Source of the DNA: JAQIBY01 sp963676165 | GTDB taxonomy: Bacteria > Bacteroidota > Bacteroidia > Bacteroidales > ML635J-15 | Reading direction: 5' to 3' | Length of the DNA stretch: 64,000 nucleotides | NCBI GenBank assembly: GCA_963676165.1 | Contig: OY781043.1 | Location: 248,001-312,000, forward strand | Shown: piece after piece, positions 19,052 through 26,736 of the stretch | Layout: each line of letters starts with the position of its first letter | Position numbering within the stretch: the stretch's first letter is position 1 | Notes under the pieces: model-generated | Told to the model about the DNA's origin: nothing | The model's database searches: none | The model's input: only the letters and a program-made list of their open reading frames with translations | Translations under genes and position numbers: made by a program

Positions 19052-19070
19052 AAGCGGGCTTTGCCCGCTT
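19052..19070 (+). terminator. Terminator hairpin after the small protein gene
   Basis: A perfect 8-bp stem AAGCGGGC/GCCCGCTT with a TTT loop is followed by GCTTATATT. It lies 27 bp before the start of the glycosyltransferase-radical SAM gene. Confidence 0.65.
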
Positions 19071-19097
19071 GCTTATATTAATTGAAAATAAAGTAAA

Positions 19098-21389
19098 ATG
19101 CGCATTTTAAAAATTATTCACGGCTATCCGCCAAATTATAATGCAGGTTCAGAAGTTTACAGCCAATCAATCTGTAATGAACTTGCAAAATATCACAAAG
19201 TCTCTGTTGTTACACGAGAAGAAAACGTGTATGTAAAATGTTTCAGTATTCGTGAGCAAAAAGTGAATGATAACTTAACGCTTTACTTCGTTAACAATCC
19301 ACAAGGTAAAGACGGCTATCGTCATAAACAAATAGATGAGAATTTTGCTGAATTAGTAAAACAAATAAAACCCGATATTGCTCACATTGGACATCTAAAC
19401 CATCTTTCAACAGGTTTGATTGATGAACTTAATAAACTCAACATTCCGATTGTTTTCACACTTCACGACTTTTGGCTAATGTGTCCACGTGGACAATTTT
19501 TGACACGAAACATTGGAAACGAAAACAATTTTCAATTGTGCGAAAAGCAAAACGACAAAAAATGTGCAACTGATTGCTATAGAGTCTATTTCAGTGGACG
19601 AGAAGAAAACGAAAACACAGAAATTGAAAATTGGAGCAATTGGATACAACAAAGAATGATTGAAACAAAAGCAATCATCAACAAAGTTGATTTGTTTATT
19701 GCACCATCAAATTATTTGCGAGATAGATTTATTAATGACTTTGGCGTTCCCGAAAACAAAATCATTTATTTGGATTATGGTTTCCCCACGGAATACCTAA
19801 CACAAACAGAAAAATCAAAAGAGAAAACGAATTACACTTTTGGTTATATCGGAACTCATATCCCAGCAAAAGGAGTAAACATTCTGATTGAAGCATTTAA
19901 GCAGATTGAAGAACCTGCAACGCTTAAAATTTTTGGTAGAGCAAATGGACAAAGCACAAATGCTTTGAAAGCATTAGCAGAAACTTCAAAAAACATAATT
20001 GAATTTTCGGGCGAATACATCAATCACAATTTGGCAAATGATGTATTTTCAAACGTTGATTGCATTGTAATTCCGAGCATTTGGGGCGAAAATTCACCAC
20101 TTGTAATTCACGAAGCTCAATCGTGTAAAGTTCCTGTAATCACAGCCGATTTTGGTGGTATGAAAGAATATGTTCAGCGCAATGTAAACGGACTCTTGTT
20201 TGAACATCGCAGCGTAAATTCATTGGCAGAGCAAATGAAATTTGCGGTTTCAAATCCCGACAAAATGAAAACTATAGGCGAACGTGGTTATTTGTATTCC
20301 GCAGATGGAAGCGTTCCAAATATTCAAGAACATTGTAAAAAATTAGAAAACATTTACAGCAAATTTATTTACAAACTTTGGCGTGTTACACTTGACACAA
20401 ATCCCGAAGATTGTAATTTGAGTTGCACAATGTGCGAAGAACACAGTCCGTTTTCAACTTACATCAAAGAAAAACTAAACGGCAAACATCGCAGAATGCC
20501 GAAAGAATGGTTAGAGCCAATTTTTGAGGAAGCAAAAAAAATCGGTGTTACGGAAATGATTCCGTCAACAATGGGCGAACCATTAATATACAATCATTTT
20601 GCCCATTTCATTGAGTTGTGTTACAAATACAATATCAAGATGAATTTAACAACGAATGGAACATTTCCGAGAACAACAGAGAAAACTGTTACCGAATGGG
20701 CAAAATTGATTGTTCCAATTACAACCGATGTAAAAATAAGTTGGAACGGTGCAACTGCCGAAACTTCGCAAAAAGTAATGTTGAAAATTAACTTTGAAGA
20801 AGCAGTTGCAAACGTAAAAGAGTTTATCCGTATTCGAGATGAACACTATGCAAATACAGGTTATTACTGCGGAGTTACCTTCCAACTTACGTTTATGCAA
20901 AATAATATGCACGAACTAGCAGACATCGTAAAATTGGCTGCACAGTTTGGCGTTGATAGAGTAAAAGGACATCAACTTTGGACGCATTTTGATGAAATCA
21001 AAAATTTGTCAATGAAAGCAACGCCTGAAAGTATTTTGCAATGGAACGAATATGTAAAACAAGCGAATGAAGCACAGGAGAAATTCCGAAAAGCCAATGG
21101 CGAAAAAGTGATTTTGGAAAACATTATTCCGTTACAGAAAAACGAAAACAAAGAAATTCCTGAAAGCTACGAATGTCCGTTTTTAGAAAAAGAACTTTGG
21201 GTATCTGCCACAGGCAAAATTTCTCCTTGTTGTGCTCCTGACGAACAGCGAAATACTCTTGGTAATTTCGGCAATATAGAAAATACAAGCATTAAAGAAG
21301 TGTTGCAAAGCGACAACTATCAAAACCTTGTAAAGAACTACAAGAAAATTGATTTATGTAAAACCTGCAATATGCGTAAACCAAATTGA
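19098..21389 (+). CDS. Glycosyltransferase (GT4-like) fused to a radical SAM/SPASM enzyme
   Basis: The 763-residue protein starts as a GT-B fold glycosyltransferase (about 1-425): glycine-rich HGYPPNYNAGSEVYS, the FTLHDFW block, and the nucleotide-sugar site with SIWGENSPLVIHEAQSCKVP. From about 430 it becomes a radical SAM enzyme with the CX3CX2C cluster motif at Cys439, Cys443 and Cys446 (DCNLSCTMCEEH). A C-terminal SPASM-like tail (about 700-763) carries CPF, SPCCAPDEQ and LCKTCNM for auxiliary clusters. SPASM enzymes usually modify peptides, and GT4 enzymes transfer sugars from nucleotide donors. The substrate is unknown. It opens a four-gene operon; the next gene begins 4 bp after its stop. 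Confidence 0.85.
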   Translation: MRILKIIHGYPPNYNAGSEVYSQSICNELAKYHKVSVVTREENVYVKCFSIREQKVNDNLTLYFVNNPQGKDGYRHKQIDENFAELVKQIKPDIAHIGHLNHLSTGLIDELNKLNIPIVFTLHDFWLMCPRGQFLTRNIGNENNFQLCEKQNDKKCATDCYRVYFSGREENENTEIENWSNWIQQRMIETKAIINKVDLFIAPSNYLRDRFINDFGVPENKIIYLDYGFPTEYLTQTEKSKEKTNYTFGYIGTHIPAKGVNILIEAFKQIEEPATLKIFGRANGQSTNALKALAETSKNIIEFSGEYINHNLANDVFSNVDCIVIPSIWGENSPLVIHEAQSCKVPVITADFGGMKEYVQRNVNGLLFEHRSVNSLAEQMKFAVSNPDKMKTIGERGYLYSADGSVPNIQEHCKKLENIYSKFIYKLWRVTLDTNPEDCNLSCTMCEEHSPFSTYIKEKLNGKHRRMPKEWLEPIFEEAKKIGVTEMIPSTMGEPLIYNHFAHFIELCYKYNIKMNLTTNGTFPRTTEKTVTEWAKLIVPITTDVKISWNGATAETSQKVMLKINFEEAVANVKEFIRIRDEHYANTGYYCGVTFQLTFMQNNMHELADIVKLAAQFGVDRVKGHQLWTHFDEIKNLSMKATPESILQWNEYVKQANEAQEKFRKANGEKVILENIIPLQKNENKEIPESYECPFLEKELWVSATGKISPCCAPDEQRNTLGNFGNIENTSIKEVLQSDNYQNLVKNYKKIDLCKTCNMRKPN

Positions 21390-21393
21390 GTAA

Positions 21394-22830
21394 ATGAGAC
21401 AGTTTAAAACAATAGAAAAAGTAAAACTGGTTATTCCGAACGTTATTGGTATTAATGTTGCTTTGCTTTATGGCTCATTTGGCAGAAACGAAGCAAATCC
21501 AAATTCGGATATTGATATTCAAATTTTAGTTGATGAAAATTTCCACCCGCAAAACTTGATTCGTATTTTGAAAAAGGAATTTGCAGACGAAATTCGATTC
21601 ATTGGTGAAGTTGGATTGAGAAATAAAGTCGTTGTTTACTTCAAATCACAGCCAAAAGTGGAATTCGGAATTTGCAGAGTGATTAATGAAATCAATAGAA
21701 ACTACTTGGGTTCTGAAATTACGAACATTGAACAAACAATCCTTTTTGCTAACGAAAATTGGAAAGAAAAAATTGAAAGCTATTTGCGCGAAATCGTAGA
21801 AAAATGTAATGTCGAAAAAACTGCAAAAAACTGTAAAAAAAAGGTGTTGGAATTAGCAGATAAGTTTGTTTATGAATTTGAGAATTGCTCAATAATGCAC
21901 CGCAGAAGTGATGCGTTTCAATTTTACTTTTTTTACAACATAGCTTTGCACGTTGCTGTTCGATTAAAACATCTTTCAACAGGTGAAACGAAATACAATT
22001 TCCTGCCGAAAAACTTTATGGCAAACACGCTTACAGAACAAGAGAGAAGTCAGTTTTATGAATTGAAAGGAACTTTGTTTTTGCCAAAAGCCAACACGCA
22101 AAAAAGAAAATTGTTAGACTTTTTTTATTCATCTATTGAAACGCTTATCAGTAAAGAGAAACAAGAAAAATTCAAACAATTTTTAGAATTGATTTTTGAA
22201 CGTGATTTCTTTTGGAATTTCAGAGATATAAGTACTCACAATACAAAAATTAAAAGCGGTGTTGTATACAGAACTGCGACAATGAGCATATTTCAAGAAG
22301 AAAATCGTTTTGAAAAATTGCTAAGCAGCAAGCGAATAAAAACCGTTGTTGATTTGCGAGCTGACAGAGAAATTGACGAATTGCCCTATGATGACAACAC
22401 ACTTTCAAAAATCAACTATGTTAAGGCACAATTTGACCCTTGGAATCAACCCGAATGGTTTAAAGAGAAATATCACTACGGAACGAATGATGAAATAGCG
22501 TATCGTTTTTTCGCAATTGGTTGCAAAGATCAAATTAAAAAGGCTTTAGAAGCAATTATAAATGAAGAAAACGCAACAGCCGTTCATTGTTTTGCAGGAA
22601 AAGACAGAACAGGAATTTTTATTTCATTGCTTCATTTACTGGTGGACACACCATTGGAAACAATTTACGCAGATTATCTGGCGAGTGAAGTTGATGTAAA
22701 ACCTTACCGTTTAAAAATTGTGTTGGACATCATCAACAAAAAAGGAGGGATTGTGCCCTATTTGATTGATTGTGGTTTATTACCAATACAGATTGAACAA
22801 CTCAAAAACAAATTGCTTAATGGAAACTAA
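21394..22830 (+). CDS. Nucleotidyltransferase-protein tyrosine phosphatase fusion
   Basis: The 478-residue protein has an N-terminal minimal nucleotidyltransferase domain (GSFGRNEANPNSDIDIQ, Gly27-Ser28 and Asp39/Asp41 as metal ligands). A helical middle region (about 100-285) follows. The C-terminal part (about 285-478) is a tyrosine/dual-specificity phosphatase-like domain with DLRADREIDEL and the active-site loop HCFAGKDRTG (Cys399, Arg405), as in the Y_phosphatase3/SidP-like family. Opposing nucleotidyl-transfer and phosphate-removal activities in one chain suggest handling of a phosphorylated or nucleotidylated intermediate; this is inference. The gene overlaps the next by 11 bp. Confidence 0.82.
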   Translation: MRQFKTIEKVKLVIPNVIGINVALLYGSFGRNEANPNSDIDIQILVDENFHPQNLIRILKKEFADEIRFIGEVGLRNKVVVYFKSQPKVEFGICRVINEINRNYLGSEITNIEQTILFANENWKEKIESYLREIVEKCNVEKTAKNCKKKVLELADKFVYEFENCSIMHRRSDAFQFYFFYNIALHVAVRLKHLSTGETKYNFLPKNFMANTLTEQERSQFYELKGTLFLPKANTQKRKLLDFFYSSIETLISKEKQEKFKQFLELIFERDFFWNFRDISTHNTKIKSGVVYRTATMSIFQEENRFEKLLSSKRIKTVVDLRADREIDELPYDDNTLSKINYVKAQFDPWNQPEWFKEKYHYGTNDEIAYRFFAIGCKDQIKKALEAIINEENATAVHCFAGKDRTGIFISLLHLLVDTPLETIYADYLASEVDVKPYRLKIVLDIINKKGGIVPYLIDCGLLPIQIEQLKNKLLNGN

Positions 22831-23779
22831 AAACCAACTCAAATCATTTTTTACGGAACATTGGAAATATATGGCTGTTAGCACAGCTTGTAAACTCAAT
22901 TTGTTTGACAATTTACAAGAAGCTAAAACCGCAAAGCGATTAGCAACGGAACTATCTTTGAATGAAGAAAAATTGTTATTGTTGCTTAATGCTTTGCATA
23001 ATGCTGATTTTTTAGAGAAAAACTCTGATTTATATAAGATCAATTCCTTATCAGAAATACTTACTGACAACAACCCCGAAAGTTTAAAATATGCTTGTCT
23101 GAATTGGAGTGGAGAACATTTGAACGCTTGGCAGAATTTAGATTTCTCAATTAAGACAGGCAATGGTTCGTTTGAAGAAATTCACAAGAAACCGTTTTTT
23201 GATTTTCTAAACGACAACCCCGAAAAACTTCACGCTTACCACAAAGCAATGTATCAATACGCAAAAGACGATTACAAAACATTGCCTGATGTAATTGATT
23301 TCAGCAAACACAAATCTTTAATGGATGTTGGCGGTAGTTATGGTGCAGTTTTAGAGAACATAAGAGGAAAATATTCAAACGTTGAATGTGTCTTGTTTGA
23401 CTTGCCCAAAGTTATAGAGAAAGTAACAATTCCAAGCATTAAGAAAATAGGCGGAAGTTTTTTTGAGAAAATTCCGGATCAATCGGATGCCATTGTTTTA
23501 TCAAGAGTATTGCACGATTGGAAGGACGAAAAAGCAAAACTCATTTTGAAAAATTGCTTTAACGCATTACCAAATAATGGAACATTATATGTGATTGAAA
23601 ACTGTTCAGATAAAATCAAAATTGATTTGTATTTGCTTTCGCTCAATATGTCTGCAATGTGTGAAAGCTATGAAAGAACATCAGCCCAATACATTTCGCT
23701 TTGTGAAAATGCAGGCTTTCAATTTAACAGTGAAAACAAATTAAATGAATTACAAACCATTTTGATTTTCAAAAGATGA
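22820..23779 (+). CDS. Class I SAM O-methyltransferase, COMT/acetylserotonin-type
   Basis: The 319-residue protein starts at ATG 22820, inside the end of the previous gene (an upstream in-frame start at 22766 is unlikely). An N-terminal winged-helix dimerisation domain (about 1-95) precedes the methyltransferase fold: motif I LMDVGGSYGA (about 167-176), the acidic LFDLPKVIE, and the family signature LSRVLHDWKDEKA, where the His serves as catalytic base in plant-type and polyketide O-methyltransferases. A small-molecule or modified-peptide hydroxyl is the probable substrate. Its stop overlaps the start of the WG-repeat gene (ATGA). Confidence 0.88.
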   Translation: METKNQLKSFFTEHWKYMAVSTACKLNLFDNLQEAKTAKRLATELSLNEEKLLLLLNALHNADFLEKNSDLYKINSLSEILTDNNPESLKYACLNWSGEHLNAWQNLDFSIKTGNGSFEEIHKKPFFDFLNDNPEKLHAYHKAMYQYAKDDYKTLPDVIDFSKHKSLMDVGGSYGAVLENIRGKYSNVECVLFDLPKVIEKVTIPSIKKIGGSFFEKIPDQSDAIVLSRVLHDWKDEKAKLILKNCFNALPNNGTLYVIENCSDKIKIDLYLLSLNMSAMCESYERTSAQYISLCENAGFQFNSENKLNELQTILIFKR

Positions 23780-24477
23780 ATTGGAAAAACATACAAGTTT
23801 CAGACGACAATACGCATTTTATCATTAACGGAAAACCGATTTTCGACAAGATATTTATTGAAGTATTGAAATTTCATTCGCCAGGACTTGCGCCAGTAAA
23901 AGACAATTCAGGTGCTTATCACATTGACAGTAATGGAAAAGAACTATACAAAAAAAGACATTCACGAACATTTGGTTTTTATTGTAATCGTTCTTCTGTA
24001 ATTGACAACAACGTTTGGTTTCACATCAACGAAAAGGGTGATAGGGTTTATTCTGATTTTTACTTGTGGACAGGTAACTATCAAGAAAACCTATGCACAG
24101 TTCGCAACTCAGACAACCATTATTTTCATATTGACCTAAATGGAAATCGCATTTACTCAGATAATTATATTTACGTAGGCGACTACAAAGACGGAATTGC
24201 TTGTGTGAAATCGCAAGATGGTTTTTATAGACACATTGACAACAAAGGACAGTTCATCAATACCAAATCATTTCTTGACTTGGGAATTTTTCACAAAAAC
24301 TTTGCGACAGCAAAAGACAAAAAAGGTTGGTTTCATATTGACAAAAAAGGAAAAGAAGTTTATAAAAATCGTTACTTGACAATTGAACCATTTTATAACG
24401 GGTTTGCGTTGGTGACAACATTTGAAAACGAAAAAATAATTATTAACGAAAAAGGACAGAAACTATTAGCAGTATGA
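23776..24477 (+). CDS. WG-repeat protein
   Basis: The 233-residue protein has no signal peptide and consists of about five imperfect repeats of about 35 residues, each with a pattern like YFHIDLNGNRIYSDNYIYVG: a G-x-x-HID-x-x-G-x-x-IY core typical of the WG/KWG beta-repeat family. Repeats of this kind form beta-hairpin arrays and bind peptides or proteins; the exact role is not known. Translation is coupled to the methyltransferase by an ATGA overlap, so it belongs to the same four-gene unit. It could be a scaffold or a substrate for the upstream enzymes (inference). Confidence 0.8.
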   Translation: MNWKNIQVSDDNTHFIINGKPIFDKIFIEVLKFHSPGLAPVKDNSGAYHIDSNGKELYKKRHSRTFGFYCNRSSVIDNNVWFHINEKGDRVYSDFYLWTGNYQENLCTVRNSDNHYFHIDLNGNRIYSDNYIYVGDYKDGIACVKSQDGFYRHIDNKGQFINTKSFLDLGIFHKNFATAKDKKGWFHIDKKGKEVYKNRYLTIEPFYNGFALVTTFENEKIIINEKGQKLLAV

Positions 24478-24766
24478 CGACAAAACAGAAATAACGCCTA
24501 CCCCTAATCGAGTAAGATGGCCATGAGCCATAAGACTCGCGGGTCACACTTCAGAGAACTTAGAGCATCGCCTCTCACCTGCCTGTAATACAGTATTAAC
24601 AAGCAAACGACATGCTGGTACGGCGGTTCTTTAAAACATGGGGAATAGCGAATTTTCGTAGTTATTATTGGAATTGGGTTGATACAAATTAAGCATTGAA
24701 ATGTAACCTCTTTTATGGAGGCGCTCCAATGTAATGGTTGTAATGAGAATGGGACTTTGAGCGACT
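24478..24766 (+). other. Non-coding stretch with a structured-RNA-like hairpin
   Basis: No gene is visible. At 24509-24539 a regular two-part stem occurs: CGAGT, symmetric AAG internal loop, ATGGC, loop CATGA, GCCAT, AAG, ACTCG. The following 100 bases are less AT-rich than the island genes and contain further short complementary segments, and TGGAG/CTCCA pairs near 24717-24729. This looks like a structured RNA or a retroelement remnant; I cannot assign a family. Confidence 0.4.
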
Positions 24767-24883
24767 GCTAAATTGGACAGCCTTTTGTTGTTTTTGTACG
24801 TTTAAGGAGGCATGTTTCTAGATAGGCCTTTCAAGGATCAAGTAATATTTCTGTGGGGGAATCCACCAATTTGTAGCATTTTT
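24767..24883 (+). repeat. Right direct repeat bounding the 19-24.5 kb island
   Basis: It matches 18551-18669 in the same orientation: right half of the floA terminator, the TTTAAGGAGGCAT block, and the first 50 bp of the mobile element that starts at 24835. The left arm of the terminator is missing here. Confidence 0.75.
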
Positions 24884-25403
24884 TACTTTCGCTTTCTTTC
24901 CTGATCCCGAATCACAGAAAACTACTATTGAGTGTTCGGGATGAAAACCTGCCCGCAAACCATAAAAAAATAGTTGGGAGGCTGGTTAGCAAAGAAAATC
25001 TCCGTCGATTGCCGGACAAGCATTTACTGCACCGCATTTCCTTATTAACCGGATATGATTTCCATGACCCGCGAAAAGCTCGTTCCCTGCCTGCCAGTTT
25101 GCCAGCCAAGAATAGCAGGCAGGCTCCGCATGCGCGGCTCTAAAAATTCCAATCACATCTCGTTTAATAACGGGAAATTCGCTGATGCGCCAAAGCTCGC
25201 ATCTGGGGTTTTAATAAGTTTATCTCTGTAGTTTTACGAAAATCAGATAGTACTGAATTAGCGCAAAAACTTGCTGGGAATGACGCTGTAAGCACTATGC
25301 TAATAACGCCAATTGGCGTAGAAGTGAGTCAATGGACAGCCTGTCAGACCGTTGGCGAGACAAATCGTGACAAATAATACTTCCCCAAGTTTTTGCTTGA
25401 TCC
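24835..25403 (+). mobile_element. Non-autonomous transposable element with GGATCAAG termini, copy A (complete)
   Basis: The 569-bp element starts GGATCAAGTAATATTTCTGT and ends with CCCCAAGTTTTTGCTTGATCC-like sequence, so the termini are inverted repeats (GGATCAAGYAA). It carries a CTTCGCTTTCTTTCCTGAT-type block, a segment with GACCCGCGAAAAGCTCGTT and GCATGCGCGGCTC, and near its end a coding-like stretch (about 25214-25377) reading VVLRKSDSTELAQKLAGNDA. Copy B at 52.6-54.8 kb has the same order. No transposase is encoded. The right end directly touches the stop codon of the next gene; no target duplication is seen because the left flank has been rearranged. Confidence 0.75.
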
Positions 25404-26585
25404 TTAAATTTGTGCAAGTGCTTGATCTAAATCTGCAATGATGTCTTCCACATCTTCAATACCAACACTGAAACGAACTAATCCAGATGTAATCCCGGCT
25501 TTTACTCTGTCTGCTTCAGGGATTCCTGCATGTGTCATAGATGCCGGATGTTGAATCAAGGACTCTACTCCTCCTAGTGAAACTGCGAGTAAAGCAAGAT
25601 GAACAGTATCCATCATTTTTTTACCTGCTTCAAATCCACCTTCCAATTCAAAACACAGCATAGCACCAAAGTCTTTCATTTGTTTTGCTGCTAATTCGTG
25701 TTGTGGATGAGATTTCAGTCCTGGATAGTTTACCCATTTGATTTTTGGATGTTTCTCCAGATAGTCGGCGACAAGTTTTGCATTGTCAGTTGCTTTTTGA
25801 ACACGTAATGCCAATGTTTTTACTCCACGATACACCAAATATGCTTGATGAGGATCCATGTTACCTCCAAAGTAACGCATAGTTGCTTGGAGGCGTTTGT
25901 AAATTGTCTCGTTCTTTGCAATTAACGCTCCCCCAACTATGTCGGCATGTCCATTGATGAATTTAGTTAAGGAATGAAGTGCAATGTCTGCTCCCAAATC
26001 CAATGGTTTTTGCAAATATGGTGAGGAGAAGGTGTTGTCTACGCAAACCAAAATGTCATGTTTGTGTGCTATGGCTGAAATTGCCTCAATATCTGATAAT
26101 TCCATGGTGGGATTTGCAGGTGTTTCCAAATAAATCATTTTTGTATTTGGTTTGATTGCCTTCTCAACATCTACAGGATTACTTGTGTCCATATAGGTTG
26201 ATTCAATGCCAAAATCATTGAAGAAAGTTTCCATCAACATACGGCTAGGACCATATACAGCATGTGTGCTTATCATGTGGTCTCCTTGTTTTAAAAAAGC
26301 AGCATAAACAGTTGAAACAGCCGCCATACCACTGGAAAGTGCAACTCCTCCAAATCCGTTTTCAAGTGCTGCAAGTTTTTCTTCTAATGCTTGAATCGTT
26401 GGATTTCCTAAACGAGTATAAATGTATCCGTCTTCTTCACCTTTAAAACGTTTTGCTCCTTGTTCTGCATTGCGAAAAGCAAAAGTTGAGGTTTGATAAA
26501 TTGGAGCGACAGCAGATCCAAACTGATCTTCAAAATCTCCAGCATGAATTAATTTTGTACTAAAACCTTTGTTTTTTGTGTCCAT
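25404..26585 (-). CDS. PLP-dependent trans-sulfuration enzyme (methionine gamma-lyase / cystathionine gamma-lyase family)
   Basis: The 393-residue protein is full length for the Cys/Met-metabolism PLP family. The PLP lysine is Lys208 in SLTKFINGH, with the phosphate-binding SSGMAA and the ETPANPT block typical of the group. The C-terminal SLGGVESLIQHPASMTH is diagnostic of gamma-lyases/gamma-synthases. Methionine gamma-lyases usually have YGC(S/T) at the position where this protein has YGPS (111-114), so methionine gamma-lyase activity is uncertain; cystathionine gamma-lyase, O-acetylhomoserine sulfhydrylase or related use is possible. The gene follows tRNA-Ala on the minus strand and ends at the right terminus of a mobile element. 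Confidence 0.9.
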   Translation of the reverse strand: MDTKNKGFSTKLIHAGDFEDQFGSAVAPIYQTSTFAFRNAEQGAKRFKGEEDGYIYTRLGNPTIQALEEKLAALENGFGGVALSSGMAAVSTVYAAFLKQGDHMISTHAVYGPSRMLMETFFNDFGIESTYMDTSNPVDVEKAIKPNTKMIYLETPANPTMELSDIEAISAIAHKHDILVCVDNTFSSPYLQKPLDLGADIALHSLTKFINGHADIVGGALIAKNETIYKRLQATMRYFGGNMDPHQAYLVYRGVKTLALRVQKATDNAKLVADYLEKHPKIKWVNYPGLKSHPQHELAAKQMKDFGAMLCFELEGGFEAGKKMMDTVHLALLAVSLGGVESLIQHPASMTHAGIPEADRVKAGITSGLVRFSVGIEDVEDIIADLDQALAQI

Positions 26586-26646
26586 AGCGAGTTTTTAGAT
26601 TAGAGTGAAAAGGGAGCCAAAGCTCCCTTATGGTTTATGTTTATTG

Positions 26647-26720
26647 TGGAGTATAGCGGAGTCGAACCGCTGACCTCGTGACTGCCAGTCACGCGCTCTA
26701 GCCAACTGAGCTAATACCCC
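26647..26720 (-). tRNA. tRNA-Ala (anticodon GGC)
   Basis: On the minus strand a 74-nt cloverleaf is clear: acceptor GGGGTAT/ATACTCC, D-arm with AGCTCAGTTGGCTAGAGC, anticodon stem CGTGA/TCACG with loop CTGGCAG (anticodon GGC), and T-arm with GGTTCGACTCC. CCA is not encoded. It may be read together with the downstream trans-sulfuration gene. Confidence 0.95.
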
Positions 26721-26736
26721 AAAATAGTGAACAATT

